From contig NC_088866.1 in NCBI RefSeq assembly GCF_032884065.1, positions 62,276,150 through 62,340,149 of the forward strand: a stretch of DNA of 64,000 nucleotides. Direction: 5' to 3'. The translations under genes and the position numbers were made by a program. This document shows positions 22,136-35,300 of the stretch, one piece after another (positions within the stretch are counted from its first letter, which is position 1; each line of letters opens with the position of its first letter). The notes beneath the pieces were generated by a model. The model searched no databases and had not been told where the DNA came from. It saw nothing but the letters and a program-made list of their open reading frames with translations. The DNA comes from Artemia franciscana (Eukaryota > Arthropoda > Branchiopoda > Anostraca > Artemiidae).

Positions 22136-23150
22136 GAAATTTAAGAAATCAATTTTTACAGCCCATAAAATTTAAACGAAAAGCAATTACAAGACAGGAA
22201 TTCTGCACAAATGATGCAGATGTAACGACACCATGTCACCAGCTCCGATTCATAGGCGGTTTGTGACAATTATCCAACTTTTTTTTACAACATTTAAATA
22301 AGAGTTATTGGATAAAAATCATAAAACAAGTCACCCCAAAATCCCTAAACTTGAGAGAAATAACACCAGCAGAGTACTAAATAGGTTTACCCTATAGGAA
22401 ATACTTGATTTTTTTTTTTTTTTTTAGTATTCACTAGCATTAATTTGTTGTACCTTTTGAACCCAGAATGTAATTTGAAGACATCTTGAATTATCTTTAA
22501 AAAAATATCGATAGGGAAAAACATAACTGGGGAGAAAAAGAACCGCCAAGGGTTGCAACCCTGTCGACATCTTTTTGCACTATTAAATTAACCGTGGTAA
22601 ACTAGTGAATAAACAAAACTATGCTAACTTTAAATTTAAAATTTTTTTCTAATTGAAAAATTTAAAGAAATCAATTTTTACTGCTCAGAAATTTAAACGA
22701 AAAGCAATTACAAGACAAGAATTCTGCACAAATGATGTAGATGTAACGTCAGCATGTCGCCAGCTCCGATTCATAGGCGAGTTGTGACAATTATCCAACC
22801 TTTTTTACAGCATTTTAAGAGATTTACTTGATAAAAATCTTAGAACAATTGACCCCAAAATCCCTCCACTTGAGATAAATAACACCGACAGAGTAATAAA
22901 TAGGTTTGCCCTATAGGAAATACTTGATTTTGTATAGTATTTACTAGCATAAATTTGTTGTACCTTCTGAACCCAGAATGTAATTTGAAGACATCTTGAA
23001 TTATCTTATTATTATAGGGAGTCATCTTGAATTATTATAGGGAAAAACACAACTAGGGAGAAAGAAGAATCGCCAAGGGTTGCAACCCTGTCGACATCTT
23101 TTCCATCTATTAAATTAACAGTGGTTAACTAGTGAATAAACATATGCTAA
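22136..23150. repeat. tandem direct duplication, two units of about 495 bp
   Basis: Unit 1 (about 22136-22627) and unit 2 (about 22656-23150) align almost end to end with small indels: AAATCAATTTTTAC, AAACGAAAAGCAATTACAAG, CCAGCTCCGATTCATAGGCG, CCCTATAGGAAATACTTGAT and ACTAGTGAATAAACA occur in both in the same order. Each unit contains the perfect 14-bp palindrome AGGGTTGCAACCCT (22549-22562 and 23076-23089). The pair lies 53 bp past the SNU13 stop codon and may be in its 3' UTR. No coding content. Confidence 0.85.
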
Positions 23151-23203
23151 ATCACACATTTTAAATGCAAATTCATACAAAAAAAATATATGAAAAATGG
23201 GCA

Positions 23204-23328
23204 TTATATCAGCAGCTTTTCAATCTCAAGTTGAATTTGTTGAATCTGTGGCTTCAGCTGTGATCCTTCATGCTGCGTAACTGAACAGGAAATCACAGGA
23301 CGAGATACCCCGCAAGCTCGGCCGAGTG
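23204..23328 (-). CDS. SNU13: SNU13 coding exon 4 (terminal)
   Basis: Acceptor TTGCAG directly precedes it. The first two bases complete the split alanine codon, then 40 codons ([26 protein letters not shown], ending EIEKLLI) and TAA at 23206-23204. The family usually ends in IERLLV, so this terminus is normal. Confidence 0.95.
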
Positions 23329-26300
23329 CTGCAAGAGAAAAGGTTTATTTGGTAAGTTGAGTTGCTAGTTCATTTTTACTCTCGCTTTTTGGGCTATATA
23401 TTTATTAATAGAACAAACTATAATAGAACAAACTAGTCATGAATCTTATCTGGAAAACTAGCTTGACCATTTGCTAGCACAATTCGAGAGGTGAATCTAT
23501 TAAAAAGAACGATCAAAAGTTTTAACGGATTTCTTAGAAAACGGTCAAAGCAGAAAATTCAAAAAAGATGGGGAAGTATGTCAGTTTACTGATTTCATAT
23601 TCTGTAACGGCATGACAATCTTTTTTAGCAGTGGCAGAAAAAGTAATACCTCGAACTGGTTGACACGACATAGAAATCCAAAACTAATAATATTATGTCC
23701 TGATATCCGGATTCGCTGGATTTTTAGCGACAAAGATATGTAAACATCAATACCCAGTGTACTGTAACTGATAGGAAAAGCTGAGCCCAAAGTACAGGTG
23801 AGATATACCATGAGACTCGCGGCATTCATACCAATAATGGAACACTGAAAACGGGATAGAAAATTGTGATTACAAGAATAAAAGGGTCATAGGTTTGGAA
23901 GTAGTAGGCAGCCCTTGTACAAAAACTGTACTTTAAGACTCTCAGAATAATTAAGCATTAGTCATCTCCAAGCTCACAAAATGACAAAGGTACATTAAGT
24001 GTCATCGGAGTCCTTGAAACGTAGAAGTCATGAAAGCCAATACGCCCTTTCCTGGGAAAGGGTGCTTCATTGTTAAAATTGGGGTTTACACAAAGGGTAA
24101 AATGAAGTTCCAGGTTGGTCCCGTGTAAATAGTGTGCATTACATTATTTGTCAAGTAAAACCAAATTAGAAAGTGATTTATTCTGTTGAGTTTTGAAAAT
24201 GAAAATTGTGATATTACAGATTAAAGACTACAGTACAGAGAGGTGCGTGGATCTTCTCTTGCTAGACGAGTTTACCATCGTTTGATAAGTGACACATTAC
24301 CCTAGGTCTAATAAAGTGCTAACTTTCAAAATATAGACAGGCTTTGACATATAAAATCCAGAAAATACAAGTTTAAACATTTCTTTGATAATTGAGTTGT
24401 GATGCCTTTTGTTACCTTTGAAGGTTTTTCTGAGTTAATAAAACCTACAGACTGTAGGCTACAGTCCAAACCAGGAACTTCAAACATACATAGATATTAC
24501 TTGAGTATTTAAGGCCCTACAAGAAGGGAAACAGTGAAAATAGGACCTTAAAACACGTTTCCAGGCCCGATTTGGACCACGGATCTGTTCCTCTGATTAC
24601 CTAGCACAACTTACCAAGTTACCAATAAACCCCTCTTCTCTGATTCTACCATCCTTTTTGCCAGTCTTCACGTTTTAGGTAAAAAAAAGGGTCTAACTCC
24701 CTTAAGCTATACGTGTTTACCGTACTTGTACCATTTGAAAAAAAGAGTCTAAGCCAATAACTTTAACAGTCAAATTTGTCTCCCGTTTTCGGTAAACTGA
24801 AGAAGACAGTAGTTTTGTACTCTTAATAATCGTTGAGCTATGTGAATGGAGGTTCCAGGAATGTGTCTAAGGTCCACATTAGGGCACAGGAAGATGTTTT
24901 AAGCACCAACCTTCACTCCTTACACTCGTGCAGGACATAAAAACTTTTCACGAAATTAAAATTTGTTGTGTTACATCAAGACATCTGGGAATTAGATCTT
25001 TGGTCTAAACTAAGCCCAGGGAGGGTGCTTTCAAATTCCCATCTCTACTTCTTCCTTTGTGACCATTCTTTAATTATAGGATTTATTACATATTTTTAGA
25101 AACCCTTTAATCAGCTCCTACAAAAAAAGAGATTTGGTCCAAACGTGATGTTTTACTATTGAGTATTAAATTCATTAAAGGGTTGAATATTGAAATTCCA
25201 GTAACTAGGAATGTCCACTCCTTTGTTCTCTATACTTTACAAGCTATGATGGACAGATTCTAAGGGTAGTTAGTGAAGGAGCCTTGAAGCAGAAACAGAC
25301 AGTGAAGACAGGCATGTGAGTATGTTAAAGGTCCATTCGTAATTAGATTTTACTAATACCGAGATTCAGTTAACGCAACTTTGGACCAATCAGATTTTTT
25401 ACGGGATTTCGAAAAATCATTCAACAACCAACTACATCTTGAGATTAGCAGAATCTCATTGTGAATGGGTATTAATCTTTTAATCTATCTAACGTTTAAC
25501 TTCAGCTATTTAGCAAAAACTAACTTTAGGTTTTCGATTTAAAATTAGACTTCTCTACAATTTAACATCTTACATGGTCAAGTCATTAGTTTGATTGCTA
25601 GTTCTTGACAAAAGTACAATTTGGTCTGTCAACCTCTATAAATGAAATGAGCCATTATTATTTTATAGTTAAGCAAAAACCTAGACGATTCTGGCTGTTA
25701 TAGTTTGTGTTAATTTAAATTAGAGCATTGAAAAATTTATTTAGATGCCCAGGTAAGTTGTTTTGATTCTCTGTATTAGTCATTATTTCTAGAGAATATT
25801 GAATCAAGCACTTTGATTCTAAAATGTTGAAAGATGAAAGTAAACCACAATCAATTTACCTTACTAACATCTCTATTTTATACAACTTTTTAATTATATG
25901 AATTTCTTCCCTAACGCGAAAAGTATAGATAACTTGTAAGAGAGAAAACCAGAGCCAGTGTCAACCAAAAAACTCAACCAGCATTTAGCATTTCTCCCCA
26001 TTTTTTTTTTTTAAGGTTCTCAATTGTGCTTTTCTTAGAAACTGAGACGAGACACAAATTACTGCACTGATTTTGCCAGTTGAATTAAATACACTGGTTT
26101 TTCTTGATTATTAGGTTGGAAAAATGTCAAGAAACACTTTTTTTTTGCTGGTACTAGCTACATTTCCACTCTTATACTAAGAATAAAAATCTTCAACGTG
26201 TGCAAGTTACTGACAAACTACCTTGAACTCTGGTTTCTAAATCTCTACAATTTCCAATAATTAAAAATCTAAAAACTCTACCCCTTGTGTAAGAACTCTA

Positions 26301-29300
26301 CCCCATAGATCTTTGTTTACATAGATCTGGTAAATCTGATAAAACTTAATTAAGATACGATAGGAGTACAAAATAGCAATAGGATTTAAAATTCTTAGAT
26401 TAGCCAGAGATCAATAATTTTATTAAGGGATATTCCTAATTCTTTGAACATCTAGATTCTATTTCAATTTGATATAGGATTATAATACATACAACAACTA
26501 GGTATTAATGAGAGTATTGTTGAAAAAAAAAAGACAAAATACTTCAGGTTAGCTTCAGTATTTTTGAAAAAAAAGATAGTATGTTTCAGTTGAGCTTCAG
26601 AAGTAAGTACTGAGCCCCAAAAGACTTTCGTTTGACATGCATGTTTTGAGGTTTGCGTCTCAAAAAGACAAATTTTTCTGGAAGATAAATATGCTACTTT
26701 AATTGATTTTTGTAAATAAATATAGAATTGTGATTACTCCATTAAGAATGCAAATTATTTCCACCACAAGAATTTTACATTCATACTATTAAAAAAAACT
26801 ACCTAATACATCAGGAATTATACCATATAAAAAGATAAGACGAATTGGATAGCAACAATGTGCTCATGTTTTCAAATTTCCTACTTTAGTCCACTTTCAA
26901 TTTTTTACACATTCAAAATTTATTTTTAGACACATACCTTGCTTAGATCGTACAAAAACATAAGGAACATTTTTATCTTCACAGAGAAGTGGTAAATGAA
27001 GAAGAATTTCAAGGGGCTCAGCATCAGCAGCCATGACAATAAATTCAGACAGTCCTCTATTAAGGGTCTTTGTAGCTGAAATCAAAAACAAGATTTATAA
27101 TAATACTCAAAATAAAAACAAAACGCTGTTAGATTTAACTAACCAAAAGTAAAAGAGAATAACTTACCATTTCAAGCTGAGATTAGAAAGAGCATTGTTA
27201 TTATAACTGAAAAAAAATATACTTGTTTAGGGTCTGATGATTAGTTTAGAAAGATTCATGTTTTTGTTTCCAGACTCAAATCCCAATAAAAGACTAAGTT
27301 TGTTTTTTCACTCGGGCCTTTGGTCAATTTCAACGTAGCTACTTTATCACAATAGAAACTAGATTAGTGCACCATCCCACCAATAGGAGAAAAATTGGTG
27401 ATTAATTTATTTATTTTCTCGCCAAATCACTCACTTCTCAAGCCAGAGGGAAAACAGCTTGGTTTAGACAAAAATGAATGAAAAGCAAGACAATATTTCT
27501 ATAGCAAACTAAAATGTTTTTTTTCACTAAAGTGATGCACTGAAACATCACAAATCCAAAACGTTTTAAACAAACTAATGTAAAAAAAAAAAAAAACCTT
27601 GACGTTTGACAATAAATTTGTGTTAGCAGTCCCAATTACTGAACAGGTATGTTTTACTTAATTATAAAATGCTTTCAGGAAAGCGCTACTTCAAGTTTAG
27701 CATAAAAAGTAGAGAGTTAGAAGCGGCAGCTATATGTATATTCAAGGAAACTGTATAATTGTTTAAAAATTTAATGCCAGTCTTTACTTTCATTTCAAAA
27801 ACATTTTTTTGTTTTCGTAAAACGGGGTCCATCACCATTTTCAAAGATTGGAACTTCAGAAACATTAACTGTTGAAAGTTACTTCACAATTTTTCAAAAA
27901 CTGGTAGTATAGAGAATCCTGAAATGGTTCTCAGAGATAGGTAGCACACACTACAGGTTGTAAGACAGAAGTTTCCCACTTATAACTCATGAGGTGAAAA
28001 ACAGCATTTAAACTTTTTCTCAAAAAGAAAAGTAGGTTTGTATAGCCAGTATTAGTTCAATTGAGCACAATTACACATCAATTTGTTAATAGGTTAAATT
28101 ATCTTTTTGTTATCCTAGCAGATAAAAAACTTTTGCAACTTGACTACTGTTATCTATAGCCTCTAAGACTAGAGTGTGATTTTGGGTATAGCATTGTACC
28201 TATTACAAGCAGTAAAGCTCTATTGCTGACAAAGGGAAAGTAAACCCGGCTAGGAAATTGTTTGCCAATAACCCTGGTACGATACGTCACTCCTACTCAT
28301 TTCCTAGAATCCTTCTTGCGAATGTAAGGTCACTAGTAAATAAAATGGAGGAACTACAAATTATTCTTGGCAAAAACCGGACTGATATTGCTTTCCTTAC
28401 AGAAACATGGTCTGCTACAGAAGATTCTTGCTCGATTCCTAATTATGACTCCCATTTTAAGCCCAGATTGGACAACGATGGTATTCCTATATCTCATGGT
28501 GGAGGAGTTGCTTTTTTTGTAAGTGTACCCTCCCAAATCGGATTCTATCATTTTCTGAAATAGAGAACAACTCCAAAACTGAAGTTTTATGGCTCTGGAC
28601 CAGACCCGAAAACCTCCCAAAAGACGTATCTTGCATGATTTTTTGTATTATTTATTACCCTCCCCGTAGTGGATTTAAGGAGGAGCTGACGGCATATCTG
28701 CAACTTTATACTGACAGAATTCGCCACAAGTACCCCTATGCTGCAATTACATTATGTGGTGATTTTAATGAGCTAGATCAAAAGTGGCTTAGCGCTGCTC
28801 TTAGTCTTGACCAGGTAGTCAAGTCACCTACACGCAGTGATAAAACCCTAGACTTGATTTTTACCAACATTGAAGATTACTACTGTGCCCCGAAAATAGC
28901 CCCTCCATTAGGGGTAAGTTACCAATGGTGATGAAATGGCTTCTAAGTTTTCAGCTGAACTTTTCCAGTTATACTGTGACATCTTTCCAGTGAAAAAAGT
29001 CAATTACAAATCCAATTGTAAACCATGGATAAATAAAAAAAATTTGTGCCTAATAAATGAACGTGATAGACTCTTTAAGGAAGGATTTTTCCTGGAATCT
29101 CGAAAACTTCGAAACATTGTTATTAGTGAAATTCGTAAAGCAAGAAAAGAGCATGGTGCTCACGTGCTCAATAAGTTACTGTATTCTAACCCTAAGAATT
29201 TCCACAAATGTATCCAAGATCTCATGAGAAAGGTCTCTTCTAAGTTTCTCTTACTGGATAGTAATGGCAACCCAGTGAGTGCAGACATCATAAACGATTA

Positions 29301-32300
29301 TTTTACTTCAACTTGTAAAACTCACCCGCCACTCCAAAATATGCCGGCCAACAGTGCAGTGAGTGACATTCCTGTGATTGGAATACATCAGACCCAGCTT
29401 AAACTCGAAAATCTTGATACAAATAAGTCAGTTTACCCAGGTGATATCCCTACCAAATTGATTGTGAAATGTGCCCATTATTTATGTGTACCTCTAACTG
29501 CAATTTTTAACCAATGTTTTGTAGATGGTATTTTTCCAATGTGTTTTAAACGAGCTATTATATCACCTATACCAAAAAACAAGACCCCAAAAGTCCCCTC
29601 TGACTTAAGACCAATATCAAAAACCTCTATTTTCTCTAAAATTTTTGAAAGTTTTATTTACAATTTCCTCTTTGATGATATTCAAGATAAAATTAACCCA
29701 AATCAGTTTGGCTTTAGGCCGAATCATAGTACCACCCATTGTTTATGTTATATACTTGACACTGTTTTCAAACATCTTGAGTTAAGTAGTTCCTACGTTG
29801 AGGCTGTTTTTGCTGATATTAGTAAAGCCTTTGACAACTTGGATCATCAGACAGTTATTGATAATGCAAGGGCTTTAGGTGTCAGAGATTTTGTTTTACG
29901 TATAGCAGCTAGTTTTTTATCTGGTCGTGAGCAATGTGTAGTCCTCCCTAACGGAGATTCATCAGGTTTTACCTCGATTTCCTGTGGAGCACCCCAAGAG
30001 ACTAAATTGGGTCCTTTAGCATTCTTAATTGTTTTTAACAATGTTTTACCAAACTTTGACAACACTTTTAAATTTGCGGATGATTTGACATTACTTAACC
30101 TTTGTCAAACCTCAAACACTTTGGGCGTTAAACTTGACTCACTCATTAACAACTTAAAGAATGATCTTGCCAATGTTAAACTCAATCTGAGCATACCGAA
30201 AAGCAGTTTAATGCTATTCTCCTTTTAAAAAAAATATACCCCCAATGAATAATTACCTTTGCATCCCAGATTTAAACATGGTTAAGCTACTTGGTGTGCA
30301 CTTGGACAATGACCTTAAATGGAAATCTCACTCTTTTCACTTATTTAAAACAGATGGTTTTCTCCTTAGATCTTTCTCCCTTCTTAAACGGTTCTCCATA
30401 TCAATCCAGAACCTTAAAATAATTTATTCTTCTTATATAAGACCTTGTCTTGAATATGCTTGCCCTGTCTGGCACCCTGGACTGACCAAATCCCAATGTT
30501 CTAAAATTGAAAGCATTCAAAAAAGAGCTATAAAAATTATACTGGGGACGTCCTATACTACTTATGATGAAGGTTTGGCTAAACTTGAACTCACTACATT
30601 GGAATCACGACGTCACCTCCTTACCATGAACTTCGGGCACAAGTGCCTTAGTTCTGAGTATCATCGACGTCTTCTTCCCCCCTTCAAAGAAAACCCCCCA
30701 ATCCTTCCCAATACAAGACTTAATGCTCGTAGAGCTCCAAATACTCAACTTGACTTGTGTCCCCAAATGTTGACAATGAGGTACAAAAACTCTTTCGCTC
30801 CCTATTTTGTTTCGCATTTTAATAATTGATTTAACTTTGTAACTATGTTTATCCCTTAACATTTATTTTATCATTGTAATTATAATTGTTCTGACGTGCT
30901 TATGCTAGCTTGTGTGCTATTTTAGCCAATAAATCATATTCTATTCTATTCTAAAAAAAAAACTTGTTTTGACTTTAGAAAAAAAATTTGAATGACTTAC
31001 TGTACAAAAATTCAAGGATATTAACCATTTCATAGTTCACATTAAAAGCCCTGAAGATTAATTACTCCATTGTATAGTTTTTAACAGCCCTTGCATATCA
31101 TCAATGTAATACAAGACTTACATTTCAATATTTTCATTAATAATGCATAACCATCAACACTCAGGTTATCTAAAAAGACAGTTCAATTATGACATTTAGG
31201 AAAACCAACATAAAGATGGAGCTCCTTTGCAAAAAAAAAGAAAAGAAACCTCGGTATATAGAATACTGATAAATATAATTCCCAATAGACGATTACATGA
31301 TCCATTACCTTATGTTAGAACAAAAAAATTTCAACTTAAATCCTAGCCATATTTATAGGTTTATATTTGAACGTTAATGAAGAAACAACTTGAAATAAAT
31401 GTAACATTTATTTTACCATTTATCTTAAAATCCCATTTTAATTTATTTTAAAAACCTAATGCAATTTATTATGTAATTCCTTTATATTTAAAAACCCATT
31501 TTAATTTATTTTGCAAAGAAAAGGATCTTTTTTCTGATATTAACACAGCAGACCAAGGAATTACATAATAAATTGCAATAGGTTTAGATCTGAACAATGA
31601 CAGATCTTAAAGACTATTTTTCCATCATTATAGCAGACCACAATTTTATTCAAGTCAGCACATCATATTCTTCTGCACCCCAAAACGCCATTGCTAAGAC
31701 ACAGTATTATGAAAAATATAAAAATAATATTACATTATTTTGAGCTTTCAGATTTTCAAAACGCAGAAAAACCAAGTATAATTAATGAAGCCATTTCTTA
31801 GGTAGAAACAACCAGACATAAATTTGAACACTCTCATAAAAGCTTGAGCAACAACTATCTACCTTGCTGACTATGTCTCAATTCAAAGACACAAATCCTA
31901 CAAAACCTATACTTTTCCTTTTCAATATGTTTCCAAGCTACCTTCTTTGTCACATTACTGCACATAATTTTGGAACCAACTACTCAGAAAATCAGCTGAT
32001 TGTTGAATTGCACACATAACAAATGATGCTCTAAGTAGAGAGATAATTTATTTAACAAGCAAAAACGATATAAAAACAGAATTATTTGCCGATAAGCCTT
32101 ATGGCTTGAGCAGCCTCTTTCCAAGCTATAAAACAAAACAAAAAACAACAACAAAAAAACAAGCAAACATAATCATCAATTTTTCCAAATTTCCCTTACA
32201 AACCTGAGCTATATATTCAAACATTTGATCTGCAACCCATTTTAAACAAGGTATGTCGTTATTTTGGGCATTTTTCTTTCTATTCCCTTTTGACAAAAAC

Positions 32301-35300
32301 TGTCAGAGCAATAATAGACAAGACAATGTACGGTAGCCTGTTTGCATAAATACAAAAAAGGGAGGTATTAATGCCAATTAAGGAAGGGCATGTGCGTCCT
32401 AGATTTTTTCCCACCCCCTAATACCTTTTTGGGGGTGTTTTCATTGAATTTGTTTTGTATTATCATTGACAAAAAACAAATTGCCCACCCCCCTGGATAC
32501 TGAAAAATACGCTTTGCCCCATTCTCAACATTTTCGTGAATTAACAGCAACAGAGGGAGTAATTTCTTCCCCAGGATTGGCCTGAAATGCTCCACCACTC
32601 GAAAAATTAAGAAAATGATACAAAAGAAAATTCAGATATTGATATTTTCTACCTGGATCCCTCCCCCCTCCAAGGAAAAATTACTCTGATACTCCTTCCC
32701 AATTATCAGAACTTCAAGCTTATATACATGGTATTTAATAATGATAAATTATTATTAAATGCTCTATTATAAAAAGGATTGTTAGAATTAGACCCCAACA
32801 CAGCACCAGCACATGCACTGAACGCCACCAGCAACACGCTTGGTCAACCGCCGCCGAAGCGTCGTAACACCACCGAACGAGGTGGCGGCGTTTGGCTGAC
32901 TTTGAATAGGTGCACAAATTCTTTACTGCGTCAAATGCAACCATCATGATGGAGCTATTCTTTTCTTGTGTGGCTAGGGATTTCGATTTTCCTAGTTAGA
33001 AACTATGTGCGGTTTCCAAGATTAAACACAGTTTGCAAGAATTTCCGGTACTTACAGGGTGAGCCTTTATTCAGCACCAGTTCTTGTAGCTCACCCATTG
33101 AATGGACAACTGTCTTTCAAACAGACACCAGATTAAATTATGGGTAGGAACATCAGATATAAAGACATCTCAATAGCAAAACACCTTGGTAAAGCAAAGA
33201 ATCAATATTTCTATAGTTCTTACCATAGGCAGGTGTTTATAAATACTGAAGTTTTGATTCCGTCACATAGCAGTGTTACTTAAAACGGGAGGTTCCTAAC
33301 CGTTATTTAAATTCTGAATTCATCATTGAGACGATTAAATGTGTTTCTTATTTGTCATAAAACCACTGGAGGTGTAATAACTAGGAGCAGACTAAGAGGT
33401 GTCTAATTACAGAGGGGGGCCTATTTCAGACATCGACAGAAATGAACGGGAAAGAAGCTACAAATGCAGGTGTCCTTAATCACCATCTCAATAGTTGTAT
33501 CTATTATACTACTACAACTAACAACTCACTGCAGCACCAAGCCACCTGAGGCCAACATAGCTACGAATGCTCCTCCTCCATCCCAATCTATTCAAAGCCT
33601 CTCTCTTTAGACCCTCCCAGGAAGTTCCCATTTCCCTTGAATCTTTCTGTATGACATCCTCCAACCCCAACCATGGACAATCTACTTTCTGCTTAGCCCT
33701 AAACAGTTGGCTGAAAGGGACAATCTTCAGCAATCTGTCATCTGCAGAACATAACCTAACTATCCAAACCTTTCTATCATTATAGTCCTAGAAAGCAGAA
33801 TTGAACCACACTTTTCGTAAAGCCTATGGTTTGAAATATATACAGTCAGCCAGGTACCCAGTACAATCCATAGACAATTTCTCTGTAAAACATCTATCAA
33901 ATCTTCATCTGCTTTTTGGAGTGCCCATGCTTCAGAGCCAATATCATTGAAGCTTCCAATATTGTAATCTTGTTTGGCAGAGTTATCTTCCTATTTTTCC
34001 AAACTTTTTTAATGTGAAAAAAAAACCCTGAGCCTTGGCTATTTTACCTTTAACATATTCATTGCTCCCTATGTTTTTACTGATAATACTATCTATGTAA
34101 GTGAAGCTACCTTGATAAATCTAACTTCATAAGTCTTTTGGTAGCCCAACGTCACCAATCCTAGCCTTAGCAACTTAGTCTTCTTAACAATAATTTTCAA
34201 ACTTATTCTAGAACCCCTAATTTGCAAAATCTCTTGAAGTTCATTCATTTTGCTCACACTTTCATCTAGGATGCTTAAATCATCTGAATAATCCAAGTAA
34301 ATGAAAGTCTTTCCACCCCATTTGATTCCTTGTTCTGGCATTGGCTTTCCTGTGCTCATTAAGCTTGAGTCCATCAAAATAATTGATATAAAGGGGGATA
34401 AAACACAACACTACTTAACTCCTGATTTTATATGGGACTGGCAGGTAACCTCATTTCCTACCTCAATTGCAGCAGTGTTAGTCCCATACATAGCACTAAT
34501 CAGTCTAGCATATTTGTCTGGTATACCATACAAGGATAAGACATTTCCTAAAGCTCTTCTATCAACGGAATTGAACGCTTGTCCATAATCTATAAAACTG
34601 AGGACCAAAGGTATTTGATAACTCAGACACTTCTCAATTATTAAGCTAAGAATGAAAATTTGGTCAACACATCCTCTACATTTCCTAAACTACACTGTTC
34701 TTCTCTTATAACTTTGTCTACAGCATCTCTCAGTCTAAAAAGTTTTGTGTTACTAAGTAATTTTCTACCTACATGAACCAGACTAATGCCTCAATAATTA
34801 CAATACTCACTCTTATCACCTTTCTTATACAGTAGTTTCATTAAAGTTTTTCTAAAATCGCTAGGTACTTCCCCTTTCTCAAAATCATATTCACAATCAT
34901 CAGTAACATATTTCTAACCTTTGAGCCATCATATTTAAGAAACTCATTTACCACAGTATCAGCAACTGGTGCTTTATTATTTTTTAATCCTTTTAGTGCT
35001 ATTGCTAATTCTTCCTCACAAAACGAATCTTCATTCCCATCCAAGGTATCACAAACTTTTTCCTTTTCCTGTAATTCTATCCTGGTTTAGTACATTCTCA
35101 AAATGTTCTGCACATCTCTGTTTAACTTTTTTCTTATCACTCATTGTGGCCCTGTTCCTACCTTTAACCAGGATGAGTCCAGACTGACTACTCCCCATCA
35201 ATTTATTAACATGTCATTATATCTATTATACCACCTTGAAAATTAATTTTTCTCTACCTACTCTGTTTAAATTGTATTTTTCAACCATATACAATGGTAA

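Larger units (their letters stand above)
28200..30962 (+). mobile_element. CR1/jockey-like LINE, near-complete but broken
   Basis: Non-LTR retrotransposon in SNU13 intron 2, antisense to the host gene. In order it has an endonuclease (28258-28931, one frameshift), a reverse transcriptase (28936-30228), a C-terminal domain (30245-30829), AATAAA at 30928-30933 and a 3' end of repeated TATTC pentamers (about 30939-30952) followed by an A-run. Short 3' tandem repeats suit the CR1/L2 group. The 5' end is uncertain; similarity starts near 28230 and there is no ORF1. At least three frame breaks make it dead. Confidence 0.85.

Noticed and set aside
32160-32190. TGATGA-like C box on the sense strand of SNU13 intron 2, considered as an intronic box C/D snoRNA
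   Set aside because: No CTGA D box at suitable distance and no terminal stem.
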